Assembly (NCBI GenBank): GCA_041567895.1
Contig: JBFGAX010000011.1
Location: 1 to 59,349 of the forward strand
DNA: 59,349 nucleotides
From: JABDOU01 sp041567895
GTDB taxonomy: Bacteria; Actinomycetota; Acidimicrobiia; Spongiisociales; SHLN01
Direction: 5' to 3'
The position numbers and the translations under genes were made by a program. The notes under the pieces were generated by a model that worked only from the letters and a program-made list of their open reading frames with translations, searched no databases and was not told where the DNA came from. Positions within the stretch are counted from its first letter, which is position 1, and each line of letters begins with the position of its first letter. Of the stretch, positions 8,619-16,636 are shown piece by piece.

Positions 8619-8933
8619 CGCAGCAAAGAGGCGTCTGAGAATCATCGGATCGAGACCGATGGCCACCTGAGCTCCGAAAAAGCCTCCGACCAGAGCGCCG
8701 AGAAACAGTCCCGACACCAGCCGCCGATCTATGCGTCCCAGCCGATAGTTGGTCGCTGTGCCGACGATGGCCGTCGGAAGAATGACGGCTAACGACGTGG
8801 CCTGGGCGGGAAGTTGCTCGAAGCCGAAGAGCGCAACGAGGGCCGGCACCATGACGATCCCGCCGCCGATCCCGAGCAGCGAGGCCAACAGCCCGGTCAA
8901 CAGTCCAATGAGGATCAATCCGATTTCACTCAT
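8532..8933 (-). CDS. Half-length TauE/SafE (TSUP) permease, second of a pair
   Basis: 133 residues with four membrane segments and the TauE/SafE signature GLLTGLLASLLGIGGGIVMVP cut to its core GLLASLLGIGGG. Typical TSUP anion exporters are about 250 residues and consist of two such four-helix repeats; this gene encodes one repeat. It starts inside the stop of the other half (4-nt ATGA overlap), so the two halves are very likely translated together and assemble as a heterodimer. Likely substrate class is organosulfonate, sulfite or another anion. Confidence 0.8.
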   Translation of the reverse strand: MSEIGLILIGLLTGLLASLLGIGGGIVMVPALVALFGFEQLPAQATSLAVILPTAIVGTATNYRLGRIDRRLVSGLFLGALVGGFFGAQVAIGLDPMILRRLFAALLVVAAVRLYRKTELSGTPEPGEIGGNG

Positions 8934-9286
8934 CCAAAGGCCATCCGCACAGCCGCAAGCAACAAAACCACGATGAACATACGGCTCAGGGCCTTGACGG
9001 GTAGGCGGTCAAGCGATCGGGCCCCGAGGTACGCCCCGAGGCCTGCCCCCACGAACAAGAGCGCCGCCGCGGGCCAATCGATGAGGGTTTCGGACGCATT
9101 CTTGAGCGTTGCAGATCCTGCAGCCGCAACGATGGCAGCAAGCGATGAAGCTGCAGCCTGGCGCTGGTCGAGCGCAACCCATAACACGAGCCCGGGCACC
9201 ATGATGACGCCGCCACCGACACCGAGGAGTCCCCCGACGAATCCGGCGACCACACCAAGGACCATTGCTTTCGTTGCAGACGTCAT
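8930..9286 (-). CDS. Half-length TauE/SafE (TSUP) permease, first of a pair
   Basis: 118 residues with four membrane segments and the motif GFVGGLLGVGGGVIMVP. It is the upstream partner of the half-permease at 8532-8933. The ATG at 9286 is preferred over the long upstream frame because TATCGT lies 6 nt before it (leaderless pattern) and the hydrophobic region begins right after MTSATKA. Confidence 0.8.
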   Translation of the reverse strand: MTSATKAMVLGVVAGFVGGLLGVGGGVIMVPGLVLWVALDQRQAAASSLAAIVAAAGSATLKNASETLIDWPAAALLFVGAGLGAYLGARSLDRLPVKALSRMFIVVLLLAAVRMAFG

Positions 9287-9292
9287 CGAAGA

Positions 9293-9298
9293 ACGATA
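9293..9298 (-). promoter_or_regulatory. Leaderless -10 hexamer TATCGT
   Basis: Minus-strand TATCGT, 6 nt before the ATG at 9286 of the first TSUP half-gene. Confidence 0.45.
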
Positions 9299-9318
9299 GA
9301 GATCGGCCGACCCATTGG

Positions 9319-9324
9319 TAACGT
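9319..9324 (+). promoter_or_regulatory. Leaderless -10 hexamer TAACGT
   Basis: TAACGT, 6 nt before the GTG at 9331. It supports the longer start of that gene and is divergent from the -10 of the TSUP pair. Confidence 0.4.
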
Positions 9325-9330
9325 TCCGGA

Positions 9331-10164
9331 GTGGCTGGCGAGGATACAAGCGGTTTGGTGGTGCTGAGCGCCGTACTCGACGAAACCCGTGGAGTCGCAT
9401 CGCTAGAGGCGAACCGCTACGTGACCCGGAGGAGGCGACGCTCTCATCAGGGGCTGTTTGTCGCTCTCGCCTTTTCTGTCGCCGTCGTCTCAGCGGCCGT
9501 GCAGGGTTGCTCCCGTGCCGGTGGACCGGAGGTTTTGCCGGAAGCCGAAACGTCGCTGCAGCAAACGGCGAGCCCGGTGGGAGCGGCCACCGGTCAAATG
9601 GCCGTTCAGAGTTTCTTGTCGGCAGTCGAGGCAGGTTCCGTCGAGCGAGTCGCTCCTGTCGTGTCCGAATCTCAGCTGGCGCTGTTGGTCGGAGTGGAGG
9701 ACCCGACCGGGGACCTCATGGCCGATCTCGTTTACGAGGGTGTCCCGGTTGGAGTTGCCCGAAATTTCTGGGTCGCTCTAGCCGACTCGTTCGAGCCGTT
9801 TGCCGGAGCCGATCTCACAGGTTGGCAGATCGGGAGCGACCGGGCGGTCATCGTTGATGGCGTGACATACGTTTTCGTTGAGGTCACGCATGAACTCGGA
9901 TCAACCGAGCTTGTTGCCGTCGAGACCGCAAACGGATGGATTGTGGACCTGTTTGCTTCCTTCGGCCACGCTTTCGCTCCGGTATTCATTCATTGGCTCG
10001 AGGCAGGGCCGGCGCACGACAACATCTGGGGGCCGGTCTTGTCCGATCAGGAGACAAGCATCGAGATGTCAATTGACAGAACGGATGCAGACAGCATCTA
10101 TCAACAAGACCTGGAAACCTTGTCGGCCCTGGTCAGCCGGCTGCAGCCCGTAAGGCAGGAATGA
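9331..10164 (+). CDS. Membrane-anchored hypothetical protein
   Basis: 277 residues. A basic stretch (TRRRRRSHQG, 32-41) precedes one hydrophobic segment (about 42-60) ending AAVQGC, so the protein is anchored by one helix or is a lipoprotein with a poor lipobox, with most of it outside. The extracellular part is acidic and has no recognised domain. A GTG at 9421 would give a more typical signal peptide, but the GTG at 9331 has a -10 hexamer at the right distance. It overlaps the convergent F420 oxidoreductase by 32 bp. Confidence 0.65.
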   Translation: MAGEDTSGLVVLSAVLDETRGVASLEANRYVTRRRRRSHQGLFVALAFSVAVVSAAVQGCSRAGGPEVLPEAETSLQQTASPVGAATGQMAVQSFLSAVEAGSVERVAPVVSESQLALLVGVEDPTGDLMADLVYEGVPVGVARNFWVALADSFEPFAGADLTGWQIGSDRAVIVDGVTYVFVEVTHELGSTELVAVETANGWIVDLFASFGHAFAPVFIHWLEAGPAHDNIWGPVLSDQETSIEMSIDRTDADSIYQQDLETLSALVSRLQPVRQE

Positions 10165-11119
10165 CCTCCCGGCCCAGCATCGCGATGGTGGCGGCCTGGT
10201 CGCTTCCCGCAATTTGAATCGTCACGACGTCGGCGCCGATCTCGTCGACGAGCGGAAGATAGGTCTCGATGATTTCGGCAGGAGTGGAGGCGATGCTATA
10301 GCGGCTCAGAATGTCTTCGCGGGGAAGGTCATCTGCGGCATGCCTCAGCTCGGCAGGATCAACAGCTTGCAGTCTGCCTGGAGCTCGCAGCCCTCGCCAG
10401 GGACGGAGCACATCCCATGCCTCATCGTGATCTTTGGCATATATGGTCCAGCGGCTGGCGGCGATGGTCGGTGCTGGATTGCCGGCGGCTTCCGCAGCCT
10501 CCCGGGCTGGAATGATGACCTTTTCGAACGTCTCGTCTGGATCCTTGACGCTCACAATCACACCCTGTGCCTTGGTTCCGGCGAGCGTTGCAGATTTCGG
10601 GCCGCCGGCCGCCATCCAAATGGGGACGGGGCCCATTGGTGGGCTATAGAGCTTGGCCTTGTCGGTCCGGTAATACTCGCCGTTGTAGTTGAGCTTTTCG
10701 CCATCCAGCAGTCGCCGCATGATGTCGAGGGCTTCGCTCATGCGAGCTGCTCGCTCTGCGTATGCGGGAAACGGAAGGCCCAGAGGTCCCTCGTTGATGT
10801 TCTCTCCGGTGCCAACGCCGAGGTGAAATCTTCCTCCCGACAATCGATCGAGGGTCGCAGCCGCCTGCGCCACAAGGCCGGGATGATATCGAAAAAGAGG
10901 GGTCGTGACTCCGGTTGCGAATGCCATCGATGAGGTGGCCTGGGCCATGGCGCCAATCGTGGAATACGCAAAGCCGGATGCGCTGTGGTCGTCTACCCAC
11001 GGATGGAAGTGTTCAGAAACGATGCACATGTCGAATCCTGCTCGTTCTGCCAATTGAGCGTGAAATACGAGCTCTTCGGGATGCCATTGTTCGTGTCCGC
11101 AGAAATAAGCGAATCGCAT
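10133..11119 (-). CDS. F420-dependent LLM-class oxidoreductase, G6PDH-like subfamily
   Basis: 328 residues of the luciferase-like TIM barrel fold. MRFAYFCGHEQWHPEELV, VSEHFHPWVDDHSAS and LGVGTGENINEGPLG match the F420-dependent glucose-6-phosphate dehydrogenase-related subfamily, which uses coenzyme F420 for hydride transfer. The substrate cannot be told. GAGGA precedes the ATG at 11119. The gene follows ccdA by 7 nt on the same strand, so it is probably the last gene of a tlpA-ccdA-oxidoreductase operon. Confidence 0.85.
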   Translation of the reverse strand: MRFAYFCGHEQWHPEELVFHAQLAERAGFDMCIVSEHFHPWVDDHSASGFAYSTIGAMAQATSSMAFATGVTTPLFRYHPGLVAQAAATLDRLSGGRFHLGVGTGENINEGPLGLPFPAYAERAARMSEALDIMRRLLDGEKLNYNGEYYRTDKAKLYSPPMGPVPIWMAAGGPKSATLAGTKAQGVIVSVKDPDETFEKVIIPAREAAEAAGNPAPTIAASRWTIYAKDHDEAWDVLRPWRGLRAPGRLQAVDPAELRHAADDLPREDILSRYSIASTPAEIIETYLPLVDEIGADVVTIQIAGSDQAATIAMLGREVIPALRAAAG

Positions 11120-11126
11120 GTGTTCC

Positions 11127-11972
11127 TCAGCGTGTGTCGACCGGTTGCTTTCGGGAAGAAGCGTACAACCATGCTCCTCCGACGAGAACTCCCAGCACCG
11201 TCAGCCAGATGAGGGGGTTGTCGCCGATGATGCCCGTGAGGTCGGCAGAGATCTCTTCGACCCGGAGCGTGATCGGGTTGTTAGCGAGTGCCTCCGGACC
11301 GAGGCGAAGGACCAGCGTCCAGTAGAACACGATGAAGGCGCCTGCCACCACCATGAGCGCGCCGGCGATGGTGTTGGCTCTCTGTGAAACTCGCCGGGCA
11401 AACGTGACGAGACTGTCCTGCCCGACAGCCAGCGCAATGGTGACAGCTGTGATGACGAGCGACATACCGATCGCGTAAGCGATGAAGGATCCCAGTGCAC
11501 CCACGAACGTGTCTGCCGTCACCGATTGGCTGACGACGATCAGGAATACCGGAAAGGCACATGAAAGCGAGGCAAGGGCATAGGAGGCGCCAAAGAGGAA
11601 GACGCTGCGCGCCGATCGCTCGGACGTGCCGCGCCCACCTGTTCGAAGATTGATCTTCAGCTCGTATCCGAACAGCATCATCACACCGAGGAAAACGAGC
11701 CCGGCTCCTATCGCCACCGCGGTCCACGGAATGACGCTCGTGAGTTGGTTTTGCACCGCGGTTCCGCCTACTGCGATAGCAAGGCCCGTGGCGCCGAAAA
11801 CCGCGAGGAATCCCAGCGTCATGATTCCGCCTACCCCCAAGGCTCGTGCGATGGCCGCTCTGCGCGACGTCTCCGCATCAATTCCGAGAAAGAAACCTGC
11901 GTACGCAGGCAGCATGGCAAACCCGCACGGATTGACTGAAGCGATGAGTCCCGCGGCGAAGGCAGTCAGCAT
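11127..11972 (-). CDS. ccdA: CcdA-like thiol-disulfide transporter
   Basis: 281 residues with about seven membrane segments. Two redox cysteines are visible in conserved positions, one in NPCGFAMLP near the N-terminus and one in SLSCAFPVF in mid-protein, as in CcdA/DsbD-type proteins that pass electrons from cytoplasmic thioredoxin across the membrane. The start codon follows the stop of the TlpA-like gene directly. Together they probably keep apocytochrome c or other exported thiols reduced, which fits the Ccm operon 8 kb away. Confidence 0.88.
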   Translation of the reverse strand: MLTAFAAGLIASVNPCGFAMLPAYAGFFLGIDAETSRRAAIARALGVGGIMTLGFLAVFGATGLAIAVGGTAVQNQLTSVIPWTAVAIGAGLVFLGVMMLFGYELKINLRTGGRGTSERSARSVFLFGASYALASLSCAFPVFLIVVSQSVTADTFVGALGSFIAYAIGMSLVITAVTIALAVGQDSLVTFARRVSQRANTIAGALMVVAGAFIVFYWTLVLRLGPEALANNPITLRVEEISADLTGIIGDNPLIWLTVLGVLVGGAWLYASSRKQPVDTR

Positions 11973-12557
11973 TTACAGCAAACCCTCGATTTTGGCAGAG
12001 AGACCATCGATCAAGATGATGCCTCGATGCCGCTCGACGATCGATCCGTCAGCCGCAACGAAGATCGTGGTTGGCATCGCAGGCAATCCTGAGAGCTCGT
12101 CGAGGATCGCACCCGTTGGGTCTTCGGCGATTGGATACCGGACCCCGGCCTCGATGAGCAATGCAATCGCCGCATCACGGTCGGGGTCCTGGTAGTCGAC
12201 GCCTACAAATCCCACTCGATCTCCGTACTCGGCGTGCGCGTCGGCGAAGTGGGGAAGTTCCGCCCGACACGGAGCGCACCACGACGCAAAGAAGTTCACC
12301 ACCAGCGGCCTTCCCGCAAAATCCGCCAGAAGATCATCGGTCGTCTCGTAAGACCTGTATTCGATGTCGGTCGGGCTGGCGGGTACGGCGCCACCCGCTG
12401 GTTCCGGGGAATCCGGTAAGAAGGCCAAGCCGATCGTCCCTGCAATGATGGCCAAACTGATGATGGCCGCGATCCCGGCACGCTTTCGTGAGCGTCGTGC
12501 AGCGTTCGCCGGTTTCGGGGTCGCCGGACCAGAGTCAGGGTCGGTTTCGCGCTTCAT
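11973..12557 (-). CDS. TlpA/ResA-like membrane-anchored thioredoxin
   Basis: 194 residues: a basic N-terminus, one membrane anchor (about 28-46), then a thioredoxin fold with the redox site WCAPC (93-97) and the cis-proline segment LPAMPTT. It should act outside the membrane as a thiol-disulfide reductase recharged by the CcdA protein encoded immediately downstream. I chose the ATG at 12557; an in-frame ATG at 12626 is possible and would lengthen only the cytoplasmic tail. Confidence 0.85.
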   Translation of the reverse strand: MKRETDPDSGPATPKPANAARRSRKRAGIAAIISLAIIAGTIGLAFLPDSPEPAGGAVPASPTDIEYRSYETTDDLLADFAGRPLVVNFFASWCAPCRAELPHFADAHAEYGDRVGFVGVDYQDPDRDAAIALLIEAGVRYPIAEDPTGAILDELSGLPAMPTTIFVAADGSIVERHRGIILIDGLSAKIEGLL

Positions 12558-12688
12558 ACCCGATACAACGACCACTGCCAACGCAAGATTCCCTCGTGAA
12601 TTCCTGTTGAGAGTCCCAGGCTCCATGCTGAGGGGGTGTAGCTCGGCACATGCGGCGTAAAAGAAGCTTCGAGATAGCTGGCCGCCCG

Positions 12689-12694
12689 TACCAT
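12689..12694 (+). promoter_or_regulatory. Leaderless-type -10 hexamer TACCAT
   Basis: TACCAT lies 10 nt before the ATG at 12705 of the patatin gene. Confidence 0.4.
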
Positions 12695-12704
12695 CCTCCT
12701 GCAT

Positions 12705-13724
12705 ATGCAGTTGATCAATGGAGTTTTTGAGGGCGGTGGCGTCAAGGGGATCGCCGCGGCCGGGGCAGCGGCCGCAGCGCTCGATGCAGGGTACAGATTC
12801 AATACGCTTGCAGGAACGTCGGCCGGGGCGATGGTTGCTGCCTTCGTTGCCGCCGGTTACAACTCATCGGAATTGCGCCACGAGGTGACCACGGCCGATT
12901 GGCCTTCCATGATGGATGCGACCGTCGAGGCGTGGCGGCCGGTAGGTCAGCAGGCGGGACTCTTCATGCATCATGGTCTGCATCACGGCGATGTTCTGCA
13001 CGACACCGTTGACGCGCTGCTCAGACGCAAGGGCGTGAGAGTGTTCGGCGACCTTCCGGAGGGGTATCTCAAAATGGTGGCAACGGACATAACGCATGGA
13101 CGGGGGGTATTGATGCCGGCGGGGCTGGCGTACTACGGATACGATCCCGCCAGATTTCCCGTGGCTCTCGCTGTTCGTATTTCGGCGTCCGTGCCGTTCT
13201 TCTTCAAGCCTGTCACCCTTCAGCACCTCACTCGCAAACAGGACGTACTTTTCGCAGACGGCGCGCTGGCGTCACGATTTCCCCTCGAGGTGGTCAAGTC
13301 GCAGCCCGAAATCCCTACCGTGGGCTTCCGTTTTGTCGAAGGCCCCCATGAGCACAACGAGATCGTCGGGCCGCTTTCGCTCGCCACGGCCGTCATCCAG
13401 GCCGGCATGTCGGCCCGGGAGACGCTCCCCAGGCCTGTGGTGGCTTTCGACTACATCGTCGATGTTCCGGCCAATATCATTCCGCTCCAGTTCGACTTGA
13501 CCCCCGATCAGGCGGCGGATTTGTATGACAAGGGCTATAAGGCATCAGCCAGGTGGTTCGCCGAGAACAACGTCACATCGAAGCCGCTCAATCGTCGGGC
13601 GACGGATCGCATGCCCGACTCCGAAAACCGGGTCGACGCACTCCTCGAATCTCCCGCCCATGCCTCAGTGGATCGTCCGGACGCCGTGCAGCCCCGAAAC
13701 CACGAGTCCGACTCCGATGAGTAG
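12705..13724 (+). CDS. Patatin-like phospholipase
   Basis: 339 residues. The patatin hallmarks are all present: the oxyanion loop FEGGGVKG (8-15), the nucleophile elbow GTSAG (Ser39) and the DGA motif carrying the dyad aspartate (FADGALASRF). Such enzymes hydrolyse phospholipid or neutral-lipid acyl esters. No signal peptide is visible, so it is probably cytoplasmic or membrane-associated. The C-terminal 50 residues are polar and look disordered. Confidence 0.88.
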   Translation: MQLINGVFEGGGVKGIAAAGAAAAALDAGYRFNTLAGTSAGAMVAAFVAAGYNSSELRHEVTTADWPSMMDATVEAWRPVGQQAGLFMHHGLHHGDVLHDTVDALLRRKGVRVFGDLPEGYLKMVATDITHGRGVLMPAGLAYYGYDPARFPVALAVRISASVPFFFKPVTLQHLTRKQDVLFADGALASRFPLEVVKSQPEIPTVGFRFVEGPHEHNEIVGPLSLATAVIQAGMSARETLPRPVVAFDYIVDVPANIIPLQFDLTPDQAADLYDKGYKASARWFAENNVTSKPLNRRATDRMPDSENRVDALLESPAHASVDRPDAVQPRNHESDSDE

Positions 13725-13855
13725 CAGTCTCATTTCCGCACGATTCCTCAAGCGCTAGCCCAGTCGTGCAATGATCGCGAACGCGAGTTTCCCCCGCATC
13801 AGCGCACCGCCCTCGGTACGTGGCAGGACGAGAGCTCGCAACGAATCCACGATCC

Positions 13856-13861
13856 TACGAT
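13856..13861 (+). promoter_or_regulatory. Leaderless-type -10 hexamer TACGAT
   Basis: TACGAT, 9 nt before the ATG at 13871. Confidence 0.4.
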
Positions 13862-13870
13862 AGAGAGCAG

Positions 13871-14995
13871 ATGACACGAATTTCCGTAGGCATGGCCGGG
13901 ATCACCAATCCGCCTTTTCGTAGGGTCCGCCAGACAGTCACGTTTGCCCGCAGGGTGCTGAAACTCGATTCGATCTGGGCAGTCGACCACTTCCTCGGCT
14001 TCTTTCCAAAAGTGCTGTGGGACAAAGATTTTTCCTGGGTAGCCGATCCCGACGATTCGCCGCATCACTATTTTGATTACCAGGTCTTGCTCGGTGCTCT
14101 GGCGAGACCGGCCGGGAACATGCAGCTGGCCGTAGGTGTCACAGAACCGATTCGTCGCCATCCGGTGTTGATCGCCCAGGCATTCATGACGCTGTCGCAT
14201 ATGACGGCAGAGCCGCCGATCCTCGGTATTGGCGCAGGCGAACGAGAGAACACCGAGCCTTACGGTTTGGAATTTTCACGGCCGGTTGCCGTGCTGGAGG
14301 AGGCATTGCAGATCATCCGGCAATGCTTCGACAGCTACGGTCCGTTCGACTTTTCGGGGAAATATTTCAACCTGGATCGCGCTGTCATGGACCTGCGGCC
14401 TGCGCCGGGTAAACGTCCCGAGTTGTGGATTGCAGCCCACGGACCACGCATGCTGCGACTCACAGGCGAGTACGGCGATGGCTGGTATCCCGTGTTTCCG
14501 TACACGCCTGGGCGGTATGAAACAGCTCTCAGGGTCATCGGTGAAGCCGCCGAGACGGCGGGACGTGACCTTGCGGGGTTCACTCCGGGTGCCCAGCTGT
14601 TGGCGGTGATTGGGCGAACGAGGGCTGCGGCTCGAGCACTGCTGGACCACAGGTCGATCCGTTTCACGGCCCTCCTGGCAAGCGACGACGTTTGGCAGCG
14701 AGGTGGCCGTATCCACCCTCTCGGCGAAGGGTTTCGCGGCATGATTGATTTCGTACCCCAGGATTACGAGAGGGCGGAGCTCGAACATGCCATCGATCAG
14801 GTGCCGATTGATCTTCTGGCCGAGACCGTGACATGGGGAACCGTCGACGACGTTGAGCGTTCAATTCGAGATCTGGGCGACGCCGGGTTGCGTCATGTGG
14901 TGATCGCTCCCGGCGGGGGTCTGGTGTCGCGACGGGACGCCCTTTTCAACTTGCGAGCCATAGGCACCCTCGTGAGGAGGCTGCATGCAGGATGA
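13871..14995 (+). CDS. LLM-class F420-dependent oxidoreductase (phthiodiolone ketoreductase-like)
   Basis: 374 residues of the luciferase-like fold: WAVDHFLGFFP near the N-terminus, LAVGVTEPIRRHPVLIAQAFMT, ILGIGAGERENTEPYG and a C-terminal GGGLVSRRDALFNLR. The arrangement resembles mycobacterial F420-dependent phthiodiolone ketoreductase-type proteins, but the substrate in this organism is unknown. The ATG at 13871 was chosen over the one at 13820 for the -10 hexamer and the family-typical N-terminus. Confidence 0.8.
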   Translation: MTRISVGMAGITNPPFRRVRQTVTFARRVLKLDSIWAVDHFLGFFPKVLWDKDFSWVADPDDSPHHYFDYQVLLGALARPAGNMQLAVGVTEPIRRHPVLIAQAFMTLSHMTAEPPILGIGAGERENTEPYGLEFSRPVAVLEEALQIIRQCFDSYGPFDFSGKYFNLDRAVMDLRPAPGKRPELWIAAHGPRMLRLTGEYGDGWYPVFPYTPGRYETALRVIGEAAETAGRDLAGFTPGAQLLAVIGRTRAAARALLDHRSIRFTALLASDDVWQRGGRIHPLGEGFRGMIDFVPQDYERAELEHAIDQVPIDLLAETVTWGTVDDVERSIRDLGDAGLRHVVIAPGGGLVSRRDALFNLRAIGTLVRRLHAG

Positions 14996-15017
14996 TGGCA
15001 TGAACGCAAAGAGAGGG

Positions 15018-15409
15018 CGCGTAGTTCACCTGTAAGCCGGATTCTGTCGCGAGCGACCATCTATCTCGGGCCGACGTTGCCGCCTGCCTCGTGCGATCTA
15101 CCTGGAACGTAGCGGACGGGCCGTCCTGTTCCTGCTTGATCTTGCTCCGGGTGGGGTTTGCCTAGCTGCGGCAGTCACCTGCAGCACTGGTGGTCTCTTA
15201 CACCACCGTTTCACCCTTACCTGTTCCGGCGGTTTCCCGCACGGCCATCGGCGGTGTGCTTTCTGTGGCACTATCCGTCAGGTCACCCTGCCTGGACGTT
15301 ATCCAGCACCCTGCCCTTTGGAGTCCGGACTTTCCTCAGCGCTCCTTGAGGCGTCGGTCTTTCGACCTCGGTCTCAGGGTTGCTGCGGTCGCCCGGTGAA
15401 CTACGCAGC
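15018..15409 (-). ncRNA. rnpB: RNase P RNA, bacterial class A
   Basis: The catalytic RNA that trims tRNA 5' ends. On the minus strand the P1 helix is closed by GCGTAGTTCACC at the 5' end (15406-15395) and GGTGAACTACGC at the 3' end (15030-15019). The universal core GAGGAAAGTCCGGACTCC occurs near the 5' end and ACAGAATCCGGCTTACAG near the 3' end. Length of about 390 nt is usual for high-GC Gram-positive class A RNAs. Ends are set from the P1 pairing and may be off by a few nt. Short open frames within it are not genes. Confidence 0.95.
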
Positions 15410-15423
15410 TCAAAGTGTATCGG

Positions 15424-15789
15424 TTATCGATCTTTCGTCAGCAAACCGCCCGCGTATCCGAAGCCCATCGCGAGAATCGCTCCACCTAACACGTTCAGCA
15501 GCGGGACAGATAGTTGTGCAATCGAACTGAGAAGCACAGGCACGGCAAGCGTGCCAAGGCCGGCAACGGCTCCGTTGAACCCGTGAGAGCTGATCGAGAA
15601 CCGGCCTGCGATGTAGCCCGCCAGCAGTTGCATGGAGAAGAACAGGAACAAGAGGGCGATTTCGGCTCCGCGGCTGCCGGCGAGAGGCGTGAAGTTGATT
15701 CCTATCCCGAGTAAGGATCCGGTACCGATCGCAATTGCGATGCCGAGGACCACCGCACCCCACGAGACTTCGACGGTCCTGTCTTTCAC
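15424..15789 (-). CDS. Small four-helix membrane protein
   Basis: 121 residues with four hydrophobic segments (about 10-31, 41-64, 70-90 and 93-114) and a short charged tail, from a GTG start with AAGG directly before it. It resembles the four-helix TIGR04086/DUF3792-like membrane proteins in layout, but I cannot assign a family. It stands directly upstream of rnpB on the same strand (14 nt). Confidence 0.6.
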   Translation of the reverse strand: MKDRTVEVSWGAVVLGIAIAIGTGSLLGIGINFTPLAGSRGAEIALLFLFFSMQLLAGYIAGRFSISSHGFNGAVAGLGTLAVPVLLSSIAQLSVPLLNVLGGAILAMGFGYAGGLLTKDR

Positions 15790-15976
15790 CCTTCAACCGC
15801 GAACGAGCAGTGGCGAACACAGCATTGCCCCGTCGCGCTCATTTCTCCGATGGGTGCACTGCCCGCTTCGTGACAACCAGGAGTTGGCGACGTGGTGCCT
15901 CCAAAGTTGAGGGTCGGGGCGGTAGGGGCGGCTAGAAGCCAGGCGTCGTGACGCTACGAACGCCGCAAGCACCGGC

Positions 15977-16420
15977 TCAGACGACGTACTCTTCGAGTCC
16001 CGCGATCCAGCCAGCCGGCAACGACCAGTGGCGGCCGCCCTTGACGACGACCGACATGTATTGCGACGACGGCTTGTACTTCTTGTTGCCATTCGGCTCG
16101 AAGGCGTGCGTAACCACGTCGTGGCGTTTGCCGGCCCGATCCATGGCGGAGCGCTTCACGCGAACCCGGCCTTCGGCGGCTTCGACTTCGTCAAGCGCCT
16201 TGAGTTCTTTGGTCGGAACCTCGAATATGGCGCCCCAGACCGTGTTTCCGGATTCGGGCAAGACCGACGGTAACCCGCCCTTCCACTGTCCATCCTTCAC
16301 CGGAAATATCAGCTTGGTCTCGGGCAGGTGCGCCACGAATTCAAAGCTGGCATTCGGTGCCGCCTTTTCCATATGACGGGGATCGATCAATGTTGTGTAA
16401 GCAAAATACAGCACGTGCAC
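15977..16420 (-). CDS. Gamma-glutamylcyclotransferase-like (AIG2/GGCT fold) protein
   Basis: 147 residues. LYFAYTTLIDP replaces the usual YFAYGSNL substrate loop; VWGAIFEVPTKELKALDEVEAAEG is the conserved core, with a Glu in the region of the family's catalytic acid. Canonical enzymes release 5-oxoproline from gamma-glutamyl compounds. Loss of the GSN triplet means substrate or activity may differ. The start may be the GTG at 16420 or at 16414; the latter has AGG 8 nt upstream. Confidence 0.7.
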   Translation of the reverse strand: MHVLYFAYTTLIDPRHMEKAAPNASFEFVAHLPETKLIFPVKDGQWKGGLPSVLPESGNTVWGAIFEVPTKELKALDEVEAAEGRVRVKRSAMDRAGKRHDVVTHAFEPNGNKKYKPSSQYMSVVVKGGRHWSLPAGWIAGLEEYVV

Positions 16421-16636
16421 TACCTGTTGATATCTGACTTGTTGCTAGAGGTTGAAGACCACAGCAGTTGTAACACAGGCGATTGTAGTCCCGATTTCGC
16501 GCTAGACCGAAGGTGATATTCGGTGCACGTTGATGATCGTGGCCCGGCGGCGAACCGGTCAGGTGTCACCGATACGGCTCACGGTTCTACCGGTCGAGAG
16601 CGGAACATTCCCTGGTCGGATGTCGTTACTAACCGT

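Noticed and set aside
15158..15586. Several open frames of 60-70 codons inside and beside the RNase P RNA region
   Set aside because: They lie within the rnpB sequence or antisense to the small membrane protein and have no protein-like composition.
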